From contig JAHBVJ010000017.1 in the NCBI GenBank assembly GCA_019637615.1, positions 1 through 64,000 of the forward strand: 64,000 nucleotides of DNA, in the 5' to 3' direction. A program made the translations under genes and the position numbers. Positions 50,608 through 60,264 of the stretch are shown here, piece by piece (within the stretch, counting starts at the first letter, position 1; the number at the start of each line of letters is the position of its first letter). Source of the DNA: Anaerolineae bacterium (GTDB taxonomy: Bacteria; Chloroflexota; Anaerolineae; Aggregatilineales; UBA2796). The notes below the pieces were generated by a model. The model was not told the DNA's origin, did not search any database, and saw nothing but the letters and a program-made list of their open reading frames with translations.

Positions 50608-51246
50608 GTGACTGATTTAGAGTTTACCAAACCGCCCATTAAAGCGGTGATCTTCGATTTTGGTGGCGTGCTGATGCGGACTGCCCAACCAGCGGCAGGA
50701 CGGCGAGAATGGGAACAGCGCCTTAAGTTGCCGGATGGCGAATTAGAGCGCATTGTCCATAAGAGCGAAAATTGGAAGCAGGCACAACTCGGTATCATCA
50801 GCTACGATGAATATTGGAAAGCCGTTATCAAAGAACTCAGGCTGACTGATAGTGAACTGTCAAAACTGCGCGTGGATTACTTCCGCGATGATTTTCTCGA
50901 TCCGGAAATGATGAGCCTGATCCGCGATCTGCGTAAACGCGACTATAAAGTGGCGCTCCTCAGCAACGACAGCGTGATGCTGGAATTCAAGTTGCGCGAA
51001 GAACTGAAGATTTACGATGATTTTGACGCTGTACTTATTTCCGCGCGGCTAGGTCTGATGAAGCCCGAAAACGGCATCTATCAGGCGATGCTCAGTCTGC
51101 TGAACATCCGCCCGATCAACGCGGTGTTCATCGATGACAATTTGCATAACGTCGCGGCGGCACATTACCTCGGCATGGCGGGGATCTGGTACCAGCGCGG
51201 GATGAACTTACGCCGCGAACTCGACTCGATTCTAGACGGAAACTAG
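50608..51246 (+). CDS. HAD-superfamily hydrolase, subfamily IA
   Basis: 212 residues from GTG 50608. Motif I is AVIFDFGGVL with the nucleophile Asp, motif II VALLSNDS, motif III with Lys in GLMKPENGIY, and motif IV INAVFIDDNLHNV. This matches YihX-like sugar phosphatases and haloacid dehalogenase relatives. A related gene follows 4 bp downstream. The two are probably a tandem duplication and co-transcribed. Substrate unknown. Confidence 0.9.
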   Translation: MTDLEFTKPPIKAVIFDFGGVLMRTAQPAAGRREWEQRLKLPDGELERIVHKSENWKQAQLGIISYDEYWKAVIKELRLTDSELSKLRVDYFRDDFLDPEMMSLIRDLRKRDYKVALLSNDSVMLEFKLREELKIYDDFDAVLISARLGLMKPENGIYQAMLSLLNIRPINAVFIDDNLHNVAAAHYLGMAGIWYQRGMNLRRELDSILDGN

Positions 51247-51250
51247 GTGC

Positions 51251-51898
51251 ATGAACAAACCCAAAGTAGTGATCTTCGATTACGGTAATGTCCTCGATAT
51301 TCCCGATGACTGGGACGCGTGGTATCAATATCGGGAAGCCCTCGCCAACGAACATGGCCTCACCGGACAGGATTTGTGGAACGCGGTTTATTACAGCGAA
51401 CCGTGGCAGCAAGTCAAACGCGGCAAAATCAGCGAACAAGATTATTGGAATTCCGTGTGCGCGCCGCTTGGCTATCATACCAGCGAGGCACAATCCGCCT
51501 TTTGGAAACGGCTGTGGGCAGGGCGGGATCGCATTCATCCGCAAATGCTGTCACTGCTGCACACGCTGCGTCCACATTATCGGCTGGCTATCCTCAGCAA
51601 CGCTTATCAGTGGGATATGGAGACGTGGCTGGCGAAAGAACGTGGCGTCCCCGGTCTGTTCGACGTGGTGATCAGCTCCGCACGGGTGGGGATGGCGAAA
51701 CCTGACCCAGAGATTTATCACCTGACGTTGGAGCGCATCGGCGTGGCGGGACATGAGGCGATTTTCGTGGACGACTTGGAGCGCAATACGAGCGTTGCCG
51801 AGGCCGAAGGGCTGCCCTGCATCCTGTTCACATCGCCAGAGCAGTTGAAGCGTGAGCTGGTGGAACGGGGCATCTTGCCAGTCCAGCAGCAGGCATGA
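51251..51898 (+). CDS. HAD-superfamily hydrolase, second copy
   Basis: 215 residues. Motif I VVIFDYGNVLDIPD, motif II LAILSNAY, motif III VGMAKPDPEIY, motif IV AIFVDDLERNTSVAEAEG. The domain order matches its neighbour, but motif I is DYGN rather than DFGG, as in E. coli YihX (DLGN). It is probably a phosphatase of small phosphorylated compounds. It starts 4 bp after the first HAD gene. Confidence 0.9.
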   Translation: MNKPKVVIFDYGNVLDIPDDWDAWYQYREALANEHGLTGQDLWNAVYYSEPWQQVKRGKISEQDYWNSVCAPLGYHTSEAQSAFWKRLWAGRDRIHPQMLSLLHTLRPHYRLAILSNAYQWDMETWLAKERGVPGLFDVVISSARVGMAKPDPEIYHLTLERIGVAGHEAIFVDDLERNTSVAEAEGLPCILFTSPEQLKRELVERGILPVQQQA

Positions 51899-51990
51899 AG
51901 CGCGCATTTATCCTCCGCGCGGCGATCCTCCGCGAAAATTGACCCTTCTCAGACGACCGTGAAACCAGAGCCAGCGCAGGCACGATAGGC

Positions 51991-52026
51991 AAAAAAGTGC
52001 CCGCGCTGTTTGGGCAGCACGGGCAC
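51991..52026 (-). terminator. terminator of the CBS-ACT gene
   Basis: GTGCCCG-C-GCTG and CAGC-A-CGGGCAC form a stem with TTTGGG as loop; on the minus strand it ends in TTTTTT. It lies about 60 bp after the stop at 52084. Confidence 0.8.
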
Positions 52027-52083
52027 AAGGGAGAGAAGGGATACTACCGAGGACTAGTTGAAAGCAGAGTTAGCGCTTCGGCA

Positions 52084-52752
52084 TTACTCCGCCATAACGG
52101 GCGAATAGGGAATGCTGGCGTGAAATTCGACCACACCCGCACCAAGTTTGTGCAGCGCCTCGCGCAGCACGTCGGTGTTGGCTCCACGCTCTTTCACCGT
52201 GACTTCACGGACTTGCTTGTCATTGGTGGGCAGCGAGGTAACACTGATGATGTTGCCACCCGCGTTGGCGACTGCCATGCAGACTTCGGCTAGTTTGCCG
52301 GGAGTATCACTCAATTCAATCGTGAATTTGGAACCCGGTACGTTGCCGCCGAGCACTTCGACAAATAGACGGAAGATGTCCGACTCTGTGATGATCCCGA
52401 TGAGCTGCTGATCCTTGACGACTGGCAAGCAACCGATTTTTTTCGTGAGGATGATGGTGGCGGCGTCTTCAAGCGTGCATTCCGGCCCAACGCTGATCAC
52501 TGGCTGCGACATAATCTGCTTAACGGGCATTTTGTCCAGCAGCGCGAAGATTTCATACACGCTGAGGGTGGTGGCTGGTGAGGGCTGTGACGACAGCAAA
52601 TCTTTTTCCGATACGATGCCGACAAGTTTGCCGTGCGACACCACGGGTAGACGACGAATATTGTGATCGCGCAGCAACTGCACCGCTTCCCGATGTGAGG
52701 TCGTCGGTGAAATGGTGATAACGTTCTGCTGCATACATTGACCGATTAACAT
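52084..52752 (-). CDS. CBS-domain pair with C-terminal ACT domain (AcuB-like)
   Basis: 222 residues from ATG 52752, with AGGAG 6 nt upstream. Two CBS motifs: MQQNVITISPTTSHREAVQL to RRLPVVSHGKLVGIVSEKDL, and MSQPVISVGPECTLEDAATI to IGCLPVVKDQQLIGIITESD. The end, ELSDTPGKLAEVCMAVANAG, is an ACT domain. This order is as in AcuB-like proteins. It probably senses adenosine nucleotides or an amino acid and regulates a partner. An upstream in-frame extension to 52902 is not supported. Confidence 0.88.
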   Translation of the reverse strand: MLIGQCMQQNVITISPTTSHREAVQLLRDHNIRRLPVVSHGKLVGIVSEKDLLSSQPSPATTLSVYEIFALLDKMPVKQIMSQPVISVGPECTLEDAATIILTKKIGCLPVVKDQQLIGIITESDIFRLFVEVLGGNVPGSKFTIELSDTPGKLAEVCMAVANAGGNIISVTSLPTNDKQVREVTVKERGANTDVLREALHKLGAGVVEFHASIPYSPVMAE

Positions 52753-52991
52753 GGTTTTCTCCTGTAACAATCCGGTTGAGTGCTTACGATAAACGCGAAC
52801 ATAATGCCGAGCGTACACCCCTTGGTGGCTGCCACTGTACCCATGACCTTTATAAACTGAGGGTTGGACATCGGTGAGGCAGCTCTCCCCAGAAGCACTC
52901 ATTATTTTTGATCTGGTTATACCATGCTCGGCGGCGGTGATATACTAATGGTTGTCATCGTTTACCACGCTAATTGTCAGGTGTTCTAAAC

Positions 52992-53351
52992 ATGCCCCTA
53001 GATCGACGCGGGCGCGGCAGAAAAGGCGAGGAGTCGGCTGAACAAGCGCTGCTCGTGGCTGGTTATTCCATCATCGAGCACAACTGGCAGTGCCCCTTGG
53101 GGGAGATCGACATCGTAGCGCAACATCGCGGTGAATGGGTTTTCATCGAAGTGCGCGTGCGGGCGGATGGCGTCGATACGGCATTGGAAAGCGTGGGTCG
53201 CCGGAAACAAAACCGCTTGATACGACTTGCGCAGGCGTATCTTGAGGCACATGAGTTGGGTGAGGTCGCTCACCGTGTGGATGTCGTCGCAATCGGAACA
53301 GGAAGCAAACAACATGAAGTCGAGATTATTGAAAACGCTGTGGGCTGGTAA
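52992..53351 (+). CDS. YraN-family (UPF0102) endonuclease-like protein
   Basis: 119 residues. The YraN pattern is clear: RRGRGRKGEESAEQALLVAG near the start, then EHNWQCPLGEIDIVAQHRGE, where GEIDIVA holds the Asp, and VFIEVRVRADG in place of the usual VFVEVKxR, then QNRLIRLAQAYLEAH. It is a PD-(D/E)XK fold whose Lys is here Arg. Its exact function is unknown. The gene overlaps the next one by 38 bp. The start is not marked by a clear ribosome binding site. Confidence 0.85.
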   Translation: MPLDRRGRGRKGEESAEQALLVAGYSIIEHNWQCPLGEIDIVAQHRGEWVFIEVRVRADGVDTALESVGRRKQNRLIRLAQAYLEAHELGEVAHRVDVVAIGTGSKQHEVEIIENAVGW

Positions 53352-54198
53352 TGGTCGTCGCTATGGTCGTTTATTGTTGCTCATTGGGTTAGTCATCGCC
53401 ATCACGGGTTGTGATGTGATCATCAGCGAGGATGCACAGGGACGGAACGCACAAGTCGTCATCGCGCCGCCAGTGACCGCTTACGTGAAGCCCAAAATCC
53501 TTGAAGCGCGTGTCCATGATGCGGCTTGCTATACACAAGGATTGCTCCCTTACAATGGCGTTTTCTATGAGAGCTGCGGGCAGTACGGCAAATCCGCGCT
53601 GCGCAAAGTTGACCCCAAAACTGGCGCGGTGCTGAAGAATATCGATATTCCGGCGGAGTATTTTGCCGAGGGATTGGCGTTGGTCGGCAACCGCTTGATC
53701 CAGTTGACGTGGAAAGAGCAAGTCGCCTTCGTGTACGATGTGGATACCTTCGACAAAGTGGGCGAATTCAAGTACGAGGGCGAAGGTTGGGGGCTGTGCT
53801 ATGACGGCGATAAGCTGTACATGAGCAACGGCTCGGATAATTTGTACGTGCGCGATCCGCAGACGTTCCAACTGGAGCGCACCATCCCCGTCAAACTGCT
53901 GGACGAGCCAGTATTCCAACTCAACGAATTGGAATGCGTGGGTTCCTCGGTCTACGCCAACATCTACATGACCGATCACATCGTCAAGATCAACAAGGAA
54001 ACGGGGCGAGTCGCGTCCTTCATCGACGCCAGCCAACTGCTGGTCGATGGTTACTCGCAATTGTCACAGCAGCAGATCGCGCTGTTGCAGCAGCGCAACG
54101 TGCTGAACGGCATCTCGTACGATGCCGATACTGGCGACTTCATGCTAACGGGCAAATTGTGGCCTGTGTTGTTCGTGGTACGGTTGGATGAGCGTTGA
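53314..54198 (+). CDS. glutaminyl-peptide cyclotransferase, lipoprotein
   Basis: 294 residues. ATG 53314 follows AGGAAG by 8 nt and overlaps the yraN end. Signal with lipobox LVIAITGCDV, so it is probably a lipoprotein. The mature part has the glutamine cyclotransferase (plant type, five-blade propeller) set: CYTQGLLPYNGVFYESCGQY, GKSALRKVDPKTG, YFAEGLALVGNRLIQLTWKE, NELECVGSSVYANIYMTDHI and GISYDADTGDFMLTGKLWP. It converts N-terminal Gln to pyroglutamate. It overlaps miaA by 11 bp, so it is part of one operon. Confidence 0.92.
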   Translation: MKSRLLKTLWAGNGRRYGRLLLLIGLVIAITGCDVIISEDAQGRNAQVVIAPPVTAYVKPKILEARVHDAACYTQGLLPYNGVFYESCGQYGKSALRKVDPKTGAVLKNIDIPAEYFAEGLALVGNRLIQLTWKEQVAFVYDVDTFDKVGEFKYEGEGWGLCYDGDKLYMSNGSDNLYVRDPQTFQLERTIPVKLLDEPVFQLNELECVGSSVYANIYMTDHIVKINKETGRVASFIDASQLLVDGYSQLSQQQIALLQQRNVLNGISYDADTGDFMLTGKLWPVLFVVRLDER

Positions 54199-55135
54199 TC
54201 CGCAGGAATCGCCACGCCGACCGCTGCTCGTAATCGCTGGCCCGACGGGAATCGGCAAGACGGCGTTGGCAGTCGAGCTGGCGGCGCGTTTCAACGGCGA
54301 AGTCGTCAGCGCGGATAGCCGTCAGATTTACCGATTGATGGACATCGGCACGGCGAAACCGACAGCCGCCGAACGCGCTGCCGTGCCGCATCACCTGATC
54401 GACATTGTCGATCCTGACCAGACGTTGACGATGGCGGCATATCAGGCGCGGGCTTATGCCAGTATCAACGACATCCAGCAGCGCGGTAAACTGCCGTTAT
54501 TGGTAGGCGGCACAGGGCAATACATCACGGCGGTGCTGGAGGGGTGGATCGCGCCGGAAGTCGTGCCTAACCCGACACTCCGCGCGGAGTTGGAAGCCTA
54601 CGCTGCGGAGCATGGCGCGCTGGCCTTGTTCGAACGGCTGCGGGCACTCGATCCGGCTTCGGGGGAACGCATGGATCCTTATAACGTGCGCCGCAATATC
54701 CGCGCGTTGGAAGTCTGCATCGAGACAGGCCAGCCGTTCAGTGAACAGCGCCGGAAAGCACCGCCATCCTATCACGTGTTGCAGCTTGGCCTCACCACAG
54801 AGCGTGAACAACTCTATAAGCATCTTGATGAGCGGATCGACGCCATGTTGGAGGCTGGTCTGCTGGATGAGGTGCGCAGTTTGCACGAACGCGGGTATGA
54901 TTGGAGTCTGCCGTCGATGCACGGGTTAGGCTATGCCCAGTTAGGCGCGTTCTTGCGGGGCGAGACTACGCTCGATGAAGCGGTGCGCTTGTTTAAGGCA
55001 GCAACGCATACCTTCGTGCGACGGCAGTACACATGGTTCCGTAAATATTTACAGTTGCGCTGGTTGGATGTGCCAGCGGACAACGCCGCCCATCAGATCG
55101 TCAGCGAGTGGCTGATGGCAGTCGGCACGCAATAG
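54188..55135 (+). CDS. miaA: tRNA dimethylallyltransferase
   Basis: 315 residues. P-loop VIAGPTGIGKTALA, then GEVVSADSRQIYRLMDIGTA, which is the MiaA signature with the DSRQ(I/V)Y core, PHHLIDIVDPDQTLTMAAYQ, and GTGQYITAVLEGW. The family end RRQYTWFRKYLQLRWLD is present. It adds dimethylallyl to N6 of A37 in UNN-reading tRNAs. It starts inside the end of the glutaminyl cyclase gene. Confidence 0.96.
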   Translation: MSVDPQESPRRPLLVIAGPTGIGKTALAVELAARFNGEVVSADSRQIYRLMDIGTAKPTAAERAAVPHHLIDIVDPDQTLTMAAYQARAYASINDIQQRGKLPLLVGGTGQYITAVLEGWIAPEVVPNPTLRAELEAYAAEHGALALFERLRALDPASGERMDPYNVRRNIRALEVCIETGQPFSEQRRKAPPSYHVLQLGLTTEREQLYKHLDERIDAMLEAGLLDEVRSLHERGYDWSLPSMHGLGYAQLGAFLRGETTLDEAVRLFKAATHTFVRRQYTWFRKYLQLRWLDVPADNAAHQIVSEWLMAVGTQ

Positions 55136-55147
55136 GCGAGGACGGAT

Positions 55148-55894
55148 ATGTCATTTTTCCGCGATTATTATGGACGTGCCTCCGAGCGGTTTCGGGTGGC
55201 TGATCCGATTGTGCGTATCATGGCGATAGCGGGGCTGATCCTAGCGATGTCAATCGCTGTGCCGCGCTTTTTGCCGTGGGTCGGCTCCGGTGTCAACTGC
55301 GAACAACTGCCCGTCGCCAACATCGGCGGCAATAACCAATCGTGGTTGGCGGTACAGCAGGCGCAATCGGGCGCGTCCGCAAATTCTCTGCTCATCGAGA
55401 TCGTGGCGGGATCGCAAACAATCGCTGTAGGTGAACAACTCACTATCTACGTGCGTTTCATCAACGACAGCATGGCTCCGATTTCGCTGTTCTTGCCGCG
55501 CCAACCCGCCATCTTCCGTTATAACAACGAAGAAATCGGTGTGCTGATCTTCTTGCAGAATACGCAAACGGGTCAGCAAGTCGGTGAATTTGCTAACACG
55601 AACCCACCCGTAACGCCGCGTCAGCAATACGCCGCCGACGAAGTGTATTCGCTGCAACCACGCCAGCGCTGCACCGTCCGCGTGGATATTTCGCCGCAGC
55701 GTTTGCAGACGGCAGGCGCGGGACAGGGACAATATCGGCTGGTGGTGGTGTATCGCAACACGGGACGCGGGGCGCTTTCGCCAGTCACCAACCAATTGAC
55801 GCCGACGCCAGTATTCGCGGATCAAGGCGTGTGGACTGGGCAATCGCGTTCCAACGAGCTGCTAATCAATATCGGTGTGCAGTCCGGGCCGTGA
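55148..55894 (+). CDS. membrane-anchored secreted protein, unknown
   Basis: 248 residues. One N-terminal helix (IMAIAGLILAMSIAVPRFL) is followed by an external beta-rich domain with LLIEIVAGSQTIAVGEQLTI and YVRFINDSMAPISLFLPRQP, an Ig-like sandwich pattern. No known domain is recognised. It lies 12 bp after miaA and is probably in the same operon. Confidence 0.65.
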   Translation: MSFFRDYYGRASERFRVADPIVRIMAIAGLILAMSIAVPRFLPWVGSGVNCEQLPVANIGGNNQSWLAVQQAQSGASANSLLIEIVAGSQTIAVGEQLTIYVRFINDSMAPISLFLPRQPAIFRYNNEEIGVLIFLQNTQTGQQVGEFANTNPPVTPRQQYAADEVYSLQPRQRCTVRVDISPQRLQTAGAGQGQYRLVVVYRNTGRGALSPVTNQLTPTPVFADQGVWTGQSRSNELLINIGVQSGP

Positions 55895-56000
55895 GATTGG
55901 CTGACGAGATTGCTGGCAATCGTCCCAACTACAACGTTCACTCGCGGCAAGATGTGCTATGATGATAGCCATCTGAACCGTTGCGGCAGTGTGACAACAC

Positions 56001-56396
56001 ATGAGCATTCAAGTTCGATGGGACGACCACGATCATCACATTATCTACATGGATTTTGATGGGAAGTGGTCATGGAGTGAATTTCAGGACGCCCGCCGAC
56101 AAGTTCGGGTTTTAGCCGACGCTGTCGATTATCCTGTGTACTTCATCATCGATTTCAGCGAGGGCTTCCCGCCCCCGCCGGATACGCTGCGCGTGGTATA
56201 TCGCTCGATGATCGACCACCCCCGCAATGCATCAACCTCCGTGATCGTCAGCCAATCCGCTTTCGTTGACACCTTGTACAATATCTTCGTCAAGGCGTTC
56301 CCCCTGCTAGGAGATCGGCTCAGGCTGGCGCGTAACGTAGAAGAAGCCCGCGTCATCCTCGCGAATCTGCGTCTGCGGGCCGACCATTCTCCATGA
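56001..56396 (+). CDS. STAS/SpoIIAA-like protein
   Basis: 131 residues. HIIYMDFDGKWSWSEFQDAR, YPVYFIIDFSEGFPPPPDTL and TSVIVSQSAFVDTLYNIFVK follow the SpoIIAA-like pattern. It resembles the protein at 46741 in general layout. It has no membrane segment. Its 3' end overlaps the convergent M23 gene by 44 bp. Role unknown. Confidence 0.55.
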   Translation: MSIQVRWDDHDHHIIYMDFDGKWSWSEFQDARRQVRVLADAVDYPVYFIIDFSEGFPPPPDTLRVVYRSMIDHPRNASTSVIVSQSAFVDTLYNIFVKAFPLLGDRLRLARNVEEARVILANLRLRADHSP

Positions 56397-58080
56397 CGCT
56401 AGGCTGGCTCAGGCGCAGCGTCCACAGCGCGTAATCATCGGCGCTCCACCACATCACCGCTTGTCCATTTGGCGCAACCGACCAGTCATCGTTGGCGACA
56501 CTCACGCGCTGCGACTGCGGATCGGTCAGGGGGCGATCCGTCTGCGCGCCGAGATCGTACAAGCGGAACTGCATCGGCTGGTTCAGACCATAAGGAATAT
56601 AGACCACGCTCAGGCTGTCACGCCAGCGCACGCTGCCGAAGAAAGGCAATTTGCTCGGCGGATTGCCAAAAGTATCCATCACGTACATGCCGTTGGCGTT
56701 CGGATCGTCCTGAAAGGCCAAGTAAAACAGCAGCAGGCGCCCACTCGGCCCCACCGATAGGCCGCGCATCGATTTGAGATCGATCAGGGGTTTCTGTTCG
56801 CCCGTGCTGATGGTGTAGACGATCAGGCTGGTGGTGAGCGAGTTTTGCGGACGACGTGACAGCAACAAACGATCTTCATCCAACCATGTGACTGAGCCAC
56901 CGGACTGTGTCATCAGCAGGGTGCGTCCGCTGCCATCAACGTTGGAAATCCAGATTTCGGTCAGGGGTGGCGGACTGCCGGGGATGCTATCGGCGGGAAG
57001 GCGCTGCCACAATAGGCGCTGTGACCCCGGCGAGAAGCGAGGCCACGCGCTGCCCGTGACGATCTGCGAGGTCGCGCCGTCGAAGCGCTGCGTCACACTG
57101 ACCCGTCCATTATTCCAGTACAGCACGAATCTGCCATCGGGCGACATCTGCTTGAAGCCCTGTTGATCAGGTTGACCGTCGGTGCTGCCATCCAAGCGCA
57201 CGGTATAGACGGCGGCGCGCTGCCCTTCGAGGCCATCCCACATCTGGACGGATTCGCCATCGGGCGACCACCATGCCCACGAGCAGCAACCGGGCTGCGT
57301 GAGGCGCGTCATGGTCAATGGCGAGGATTCCGTGACGGGCGTCGCGAGGAACAGCGGTAAGGTGGCGGACGGCGGCTGAAAACGCGACCGCACAGGCCAC
57401 GAATCATCGAAGCTGTTCAGGATGCGCCCGCCGAAATGGACTTCGGGTTGGCTGTCGATGGTTTGCCAGCGGTTCGGCGCGTTAAGGTCTTTGACGAAAT
57501 TGTTGGAGTCAAAGTGCCCCATGCTAGACAACATCGCCCAATCCGCGTCGATCAGCGGGGCGGGATTGTAGGCGGTGCGGTAGTCCATGCTGCGCACTTC
57601 AAGATGCAGATGCGGGCGCGAGGTGCAGGTTTCGTCGGGATCGCCGGACTGCGCGACGACCTCGCCGTGCTTGACGGGCTGCCCACGCACGACGGTCGGG
57701 CGGGTGAGCAGATGCCCGTACAAGACCGTGTAGCCGAGGTCGCCATGCGAGATGATCAGGTTGTGGGGGGCACTGCCAAAGCTGAGATTATCGGCGTAGT
57801 CTACGACGCCATCCGCCAAAGCGACCACAGGCGTACCGCACGGCGCGGAGAAGTCGATCCCGAAGTGCAACCCTTGCCCCGCCGCGTACCAGTACTTGCC
57901 GAGGTTATACGCGCCGGACGTGTTGCCGTACTGCTGACCGAGGAACCATGTGGAAGGACCCGGCGGTGTGTTGAACGGCAGCGAGAAAGGACGCGCGGAC
58001 TGCGCGGAGGCTGGCACGGTAGGCACGCTGGAAAAGGCACAAACAAGCACCAGCACAAGAGCTAGGGTTCGCGTTCGCAT
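56353..58080 (-). CDS. secreted M23 peptidase domain with TolB-like propeller
   Basis: 575 residues. A signal peptide (LALVLVLVCAFSSVPTVPAS, then AQ) is followed by an M23 domain: HFGIDF with His72 and Asp76, GDLGYTVLYGHL, and RPHLHLEVR with His157 and His159, all zinc and catalytic positions. From about 240 onward WD/TolB-like blades occur (WWSPDGESVQMWDG, MSPDGRFVLYWNNG, VAPNGQAVMWWSADDYALWT). It probably cleaves peptidoglycan peptides or is a matrix protein. It ends inside the STAS gene on the other strand. Confidence 0.88.
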   Translation of the reverse strand: MRTRTLALVLVLVCAFSSVPTVPASAQSARPFSLPFNTPPGPSTWFLGQQYGNTSGAYNLGKYWYAAGQGLHFGIDFSAPCGTPVVALADGVVDYADNLSFGSAPHNLIISHGDLGYTVLYGHLLTRPTVVRGQPVKHGEVVAQSGDPDETCTSRPHLHLEVRSMDYRTAYNPAPLIDADWAMLSSMGHFDSNNFVKDLNAPNRWQTIDSQPEVHFGGRILNSFDDSWPVRSRFQPPSATLPLFLATPVTESSPLTMTRLTQPGCCSWAWWSPDGESVQMWDGLEGQRAAVYTVRLDGSTDGQPDQQGFKQMSPDGRFVLYWNNGRVSVTQRFDGATSQIVTGSAWPRFSPGSQRLLWQRLPADSIPGSPPPLTEIWISNVDGSGRTLLMTQSGGSVTWLDEDRLLLSRRPQNSLTTSLIVYTISTGEQKPLIDLKSMRGLSVGPSGRLLLFYLAFQDDPNANGMYVMDTFGNPPSKLPFFGSVRWRDSLSVVYIPYGLNQPMQFRLYDLGAQTDRPLTDPQSQRVSVANDDWSVAPNGQAVMWWSADDYALWTLRLSQPSVMENGRPADADSRG

Positions 58081-58152
58081 GGTTATTTCCCCGAATATCG
58101 TTGGCGCGTCCAGCGTACCACGCCAAGATTAATCATAGAGAAGTCTTCCGGA

Positions 58153-59610
58153 TCATCCGAAGCGTTTATCGTCTTTGACACGCTGACGCAAGATCGCCGC
58201 CAAGCGCTCCTCCGATTTGACGGTGATCAGATCGACCTGCACATTGCCCCACCGCTGCGTGATTTGGTTTTTGGTGTAGTCCGCCATGTCCTCGGTGGCG
58301 AGGATGGTCAGGCCGAGGCTGCGCTGGTAGGGCAGATTGGCGATGTAGTCGGCATTGGTGATGACCGTCGGGCGGAATTTCTCATAATAGCTGCTGCCGC
58401 CGTTGAAGAACCAGTCGGCGTTGAAGCCCGCCGCCAGCATCAGGAAGTGATAATCGGGCGTGGCGTGGACTGGCCCCGGCCCGCTGGAAAACGCGCCGGG
58501 ATTGACATTGCCGAGCGCAGCGAGGGCGGGCACGGTCTTATACTGCGGCGGTGTCTGCTGCATCATCTGGACGGCGGGAATCGAGCCGTTTGGCCCTTCG
58601 TAGTAGTCGTTTTCCTTCCACAGCGTAATCCCGAACATCCACGGCGGGGCGACGTTGGCGATCCAGTTGAACATCGCCAGCGTGGCGTGCCCGTGACTGT
58701 TCCACGAGACGCCGGGATAGCGATTATCCGTTTGCTGGTACGAACCGGGGCCATTCGGGACGGGGATGATGCCGCCCTCCGTGCCCACGACAGGGATCGC
58801 GCCGCCGCCGAACAGCTCATAGGCTTTGAGCAGGAAGGCTTCGCCCGAACCCGCCACGCCGATCACGTCGCCGTGCGGATACTCGGCGTCGCCAGAGACG
58901 GTGGTGATGCCGGGGCGGTGCGACTGCATGATGGGATCATAGGGATATTCGAAGTGCCAGCCGCCTTCATAGGCATTTTCGAGATCGGGCGGGCGCGGCT
59001 CGGACGACCCTGCCTGCTCCTGATAGAAGTGGTTGTAGATGTAGGGATGCGTCGCTACCCAGAGGCCGTTGTTCATCACGGCGCGGAAGCGATCATACTG
59101 ACGCTCCGCGAGATACGTCATCATGGCGTCTAGCCAACCGCCCACGTCTACAATGTCGCCGTAGGCTTCGGCAAGCGCGGGAAAAGCGGGATAACAGCCC
59201 CAACTGATGATCATCTCCGCCCACGACAGCCAGTTGTCCATCAGCGGCGCGATGATCTGATCGCGGTTGCGGTAGTCCTGCACGACGCCGTTGGGCCATT
59301 CGTTGCCGAGGTTGGGTTCGTTGTAGAACTCGAACCACTTGACGCCGCGATCCGCGTAGGAGCGCCAGAACCCGATCAGCCCGCCATCCGCCGGAGCCGC
59401 GCCGAAATTGTGGCGGAAGATGCGGACGATGGGCGTGATGTTGTTGGCGAGCATCCACGGAATGTCATCGAGGTATTCGCCGCCGATAGCGACCATCTTC
59501 GCCCAACCGTAGTGCGCCGAGACCATTCGTCCCTGATCCATGCGGAAGGGAGCGGCTTTGTTGTGCAAGCCACGCGGGTTACGCGACCACTGATACTCGT
59601 CAAGGCGCAT
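58153..59610 (-). CDS. glycoside hydrolase clan A-like protein, no signal peptide
   Basis: 485 residues. The barrel signature is WFEFYNEPNLGNEW, where Glu98 follows Asn as in clan A acid/base motifs, and AIPVVGTEGGI with Glu278 in the nucleophile position. DAMMTYLAERQYDRFRAVMN and other stretches are not specific. It lacks a signal peptide, so it would be cytoplasmic or exported by an unknown route. The substrate is not predictable. It follows the SUKH gene by 12 bp in the same direction. Confidence 0.6.
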   Translation of the reverse strand: MRLDEYQWSRNPRGLHNKAAPFRMDQGRMVSAHYGWAKMVAIGGEYLDDIPWMLANNITPIVRIFRHNFGAAPADGGLIGFWRSYADRGVKWFEFYNEPNLGNEWPNGVVQDYRNRDQIIAPLMDNWLSWAEMIISWGCYPAFPALAEAYGDIVDVGGWLDAMMTYLAERQYDRFRAVMNNGLWVATHPYIYNHFYQEQAGSSEPRPPDLENAYEGGWHFEYPYDPIMQSHRPGITTVSGDAEYPHGDVIGVAGSGEAFLLKAYELFGGGAIPVVGTEGGIIPVPNGPGSYQQTDNRYPGVSWNSHGHATLAMFNWIANVAPPWMFGITLWKENDYYEGPNGSIPAVQMMQQTPPQYKTVPALAALGNVNPGAFSSGPGPVHATPDYHFLMLAAGFNADWFFNGGSSYYEKFRPTVITNADYIANLPYQRSLGLTILATEDMADYTKNQITQRWGNVQVDLITVKSEERLAAILRQRVKDDKRFG

Positions 59611-59621
59611 GGGTTATGTCC

Positions 59622-60218
59622 TCATTTTGCACGACGGAATTTTTGGTATTCACCTTGCATCAAATCCCAGAATGTTTGGTAACGCTGCGCTCCCGGTATC
59701 CAATATGCGAAAAACCATGCTTCCCATTCACCATCAACATTAATTGTGAGTGGATTAAGTAGATATATACCGTCAAAATACTGGCTGATTTCGAGTGTTG
59801 ATTTGAAATGTTGACCGCGAATCATGCTGGTTTGCGCCTCACTATACACGTTATACTCTTCATCGAGTATTGACCAACCATTGCGCTCGGCGCGAGCTTC
59901 GCCTTCTATCCACCCATCTACCGTACTAGCATTGCGAGCATAGTGCCAATCTATCATCTCCGTCGACCATAATTTATCTATGCAATAGCCTGTTCTTCGC
60001 CAGCCGTTCGTTACCTTAAGAAACTCGCAGTACGACGGTGGCAGTGTGCAGCCGAGTCTTACCTCGGCTGCTGCAATCTGCTCATCTGTCGCACCGGGAT
60101 AACCTAACCAACCGGAGTCAATTGCATCTGGTGGAAGATCAAAGTATTTACTATCCTCGGACTCAAGGATTTCTTTGCTCCATTGAGTTAGCAACGTATA
60201 CCAATCATAATGCGACAC
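59622..60218 (-). CDS. SMI1/KNR4 (SUKH) family protein
   Basis: 198 residues from GTG 60218. GATDEQIAAAEVRLGCTLPP followed by SYCEFLKVTNGWR is the SUKH core motif. SUKH proteins are often immunity partners of nuclease toxins in contact-dependent systems, or regulators. No toxin gene or toxin-like C-terminus is next to it, so it may be an orphan immunity gene. It is more AT-rich than its surroundings, suggesting transfer. Confidence 0.88.
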   Translation of the reverse strand: MSHYDWYTLLTQWSKEILESEDSKYFDLPPDAIDSGWLGYPGATDEQIAAAEVRLGCTLPPSYCEFLKVTNGWRRTGYCIDKLWSTEMIDWHYARNASTVDGWIEGEARAERNGWSILDEEYNVYSEAQTSMIRGQHFKSTLEISQYFDGIYLLNPLTINVDGEWEAWFFAYWIPGAQRYQTFWDLMQGEYQKFRRAK

Positions 60219-60264
60219 TGGTACTCTACCCTGTTTGCAAATCTATCCGCGTCGTCCAGTACAA

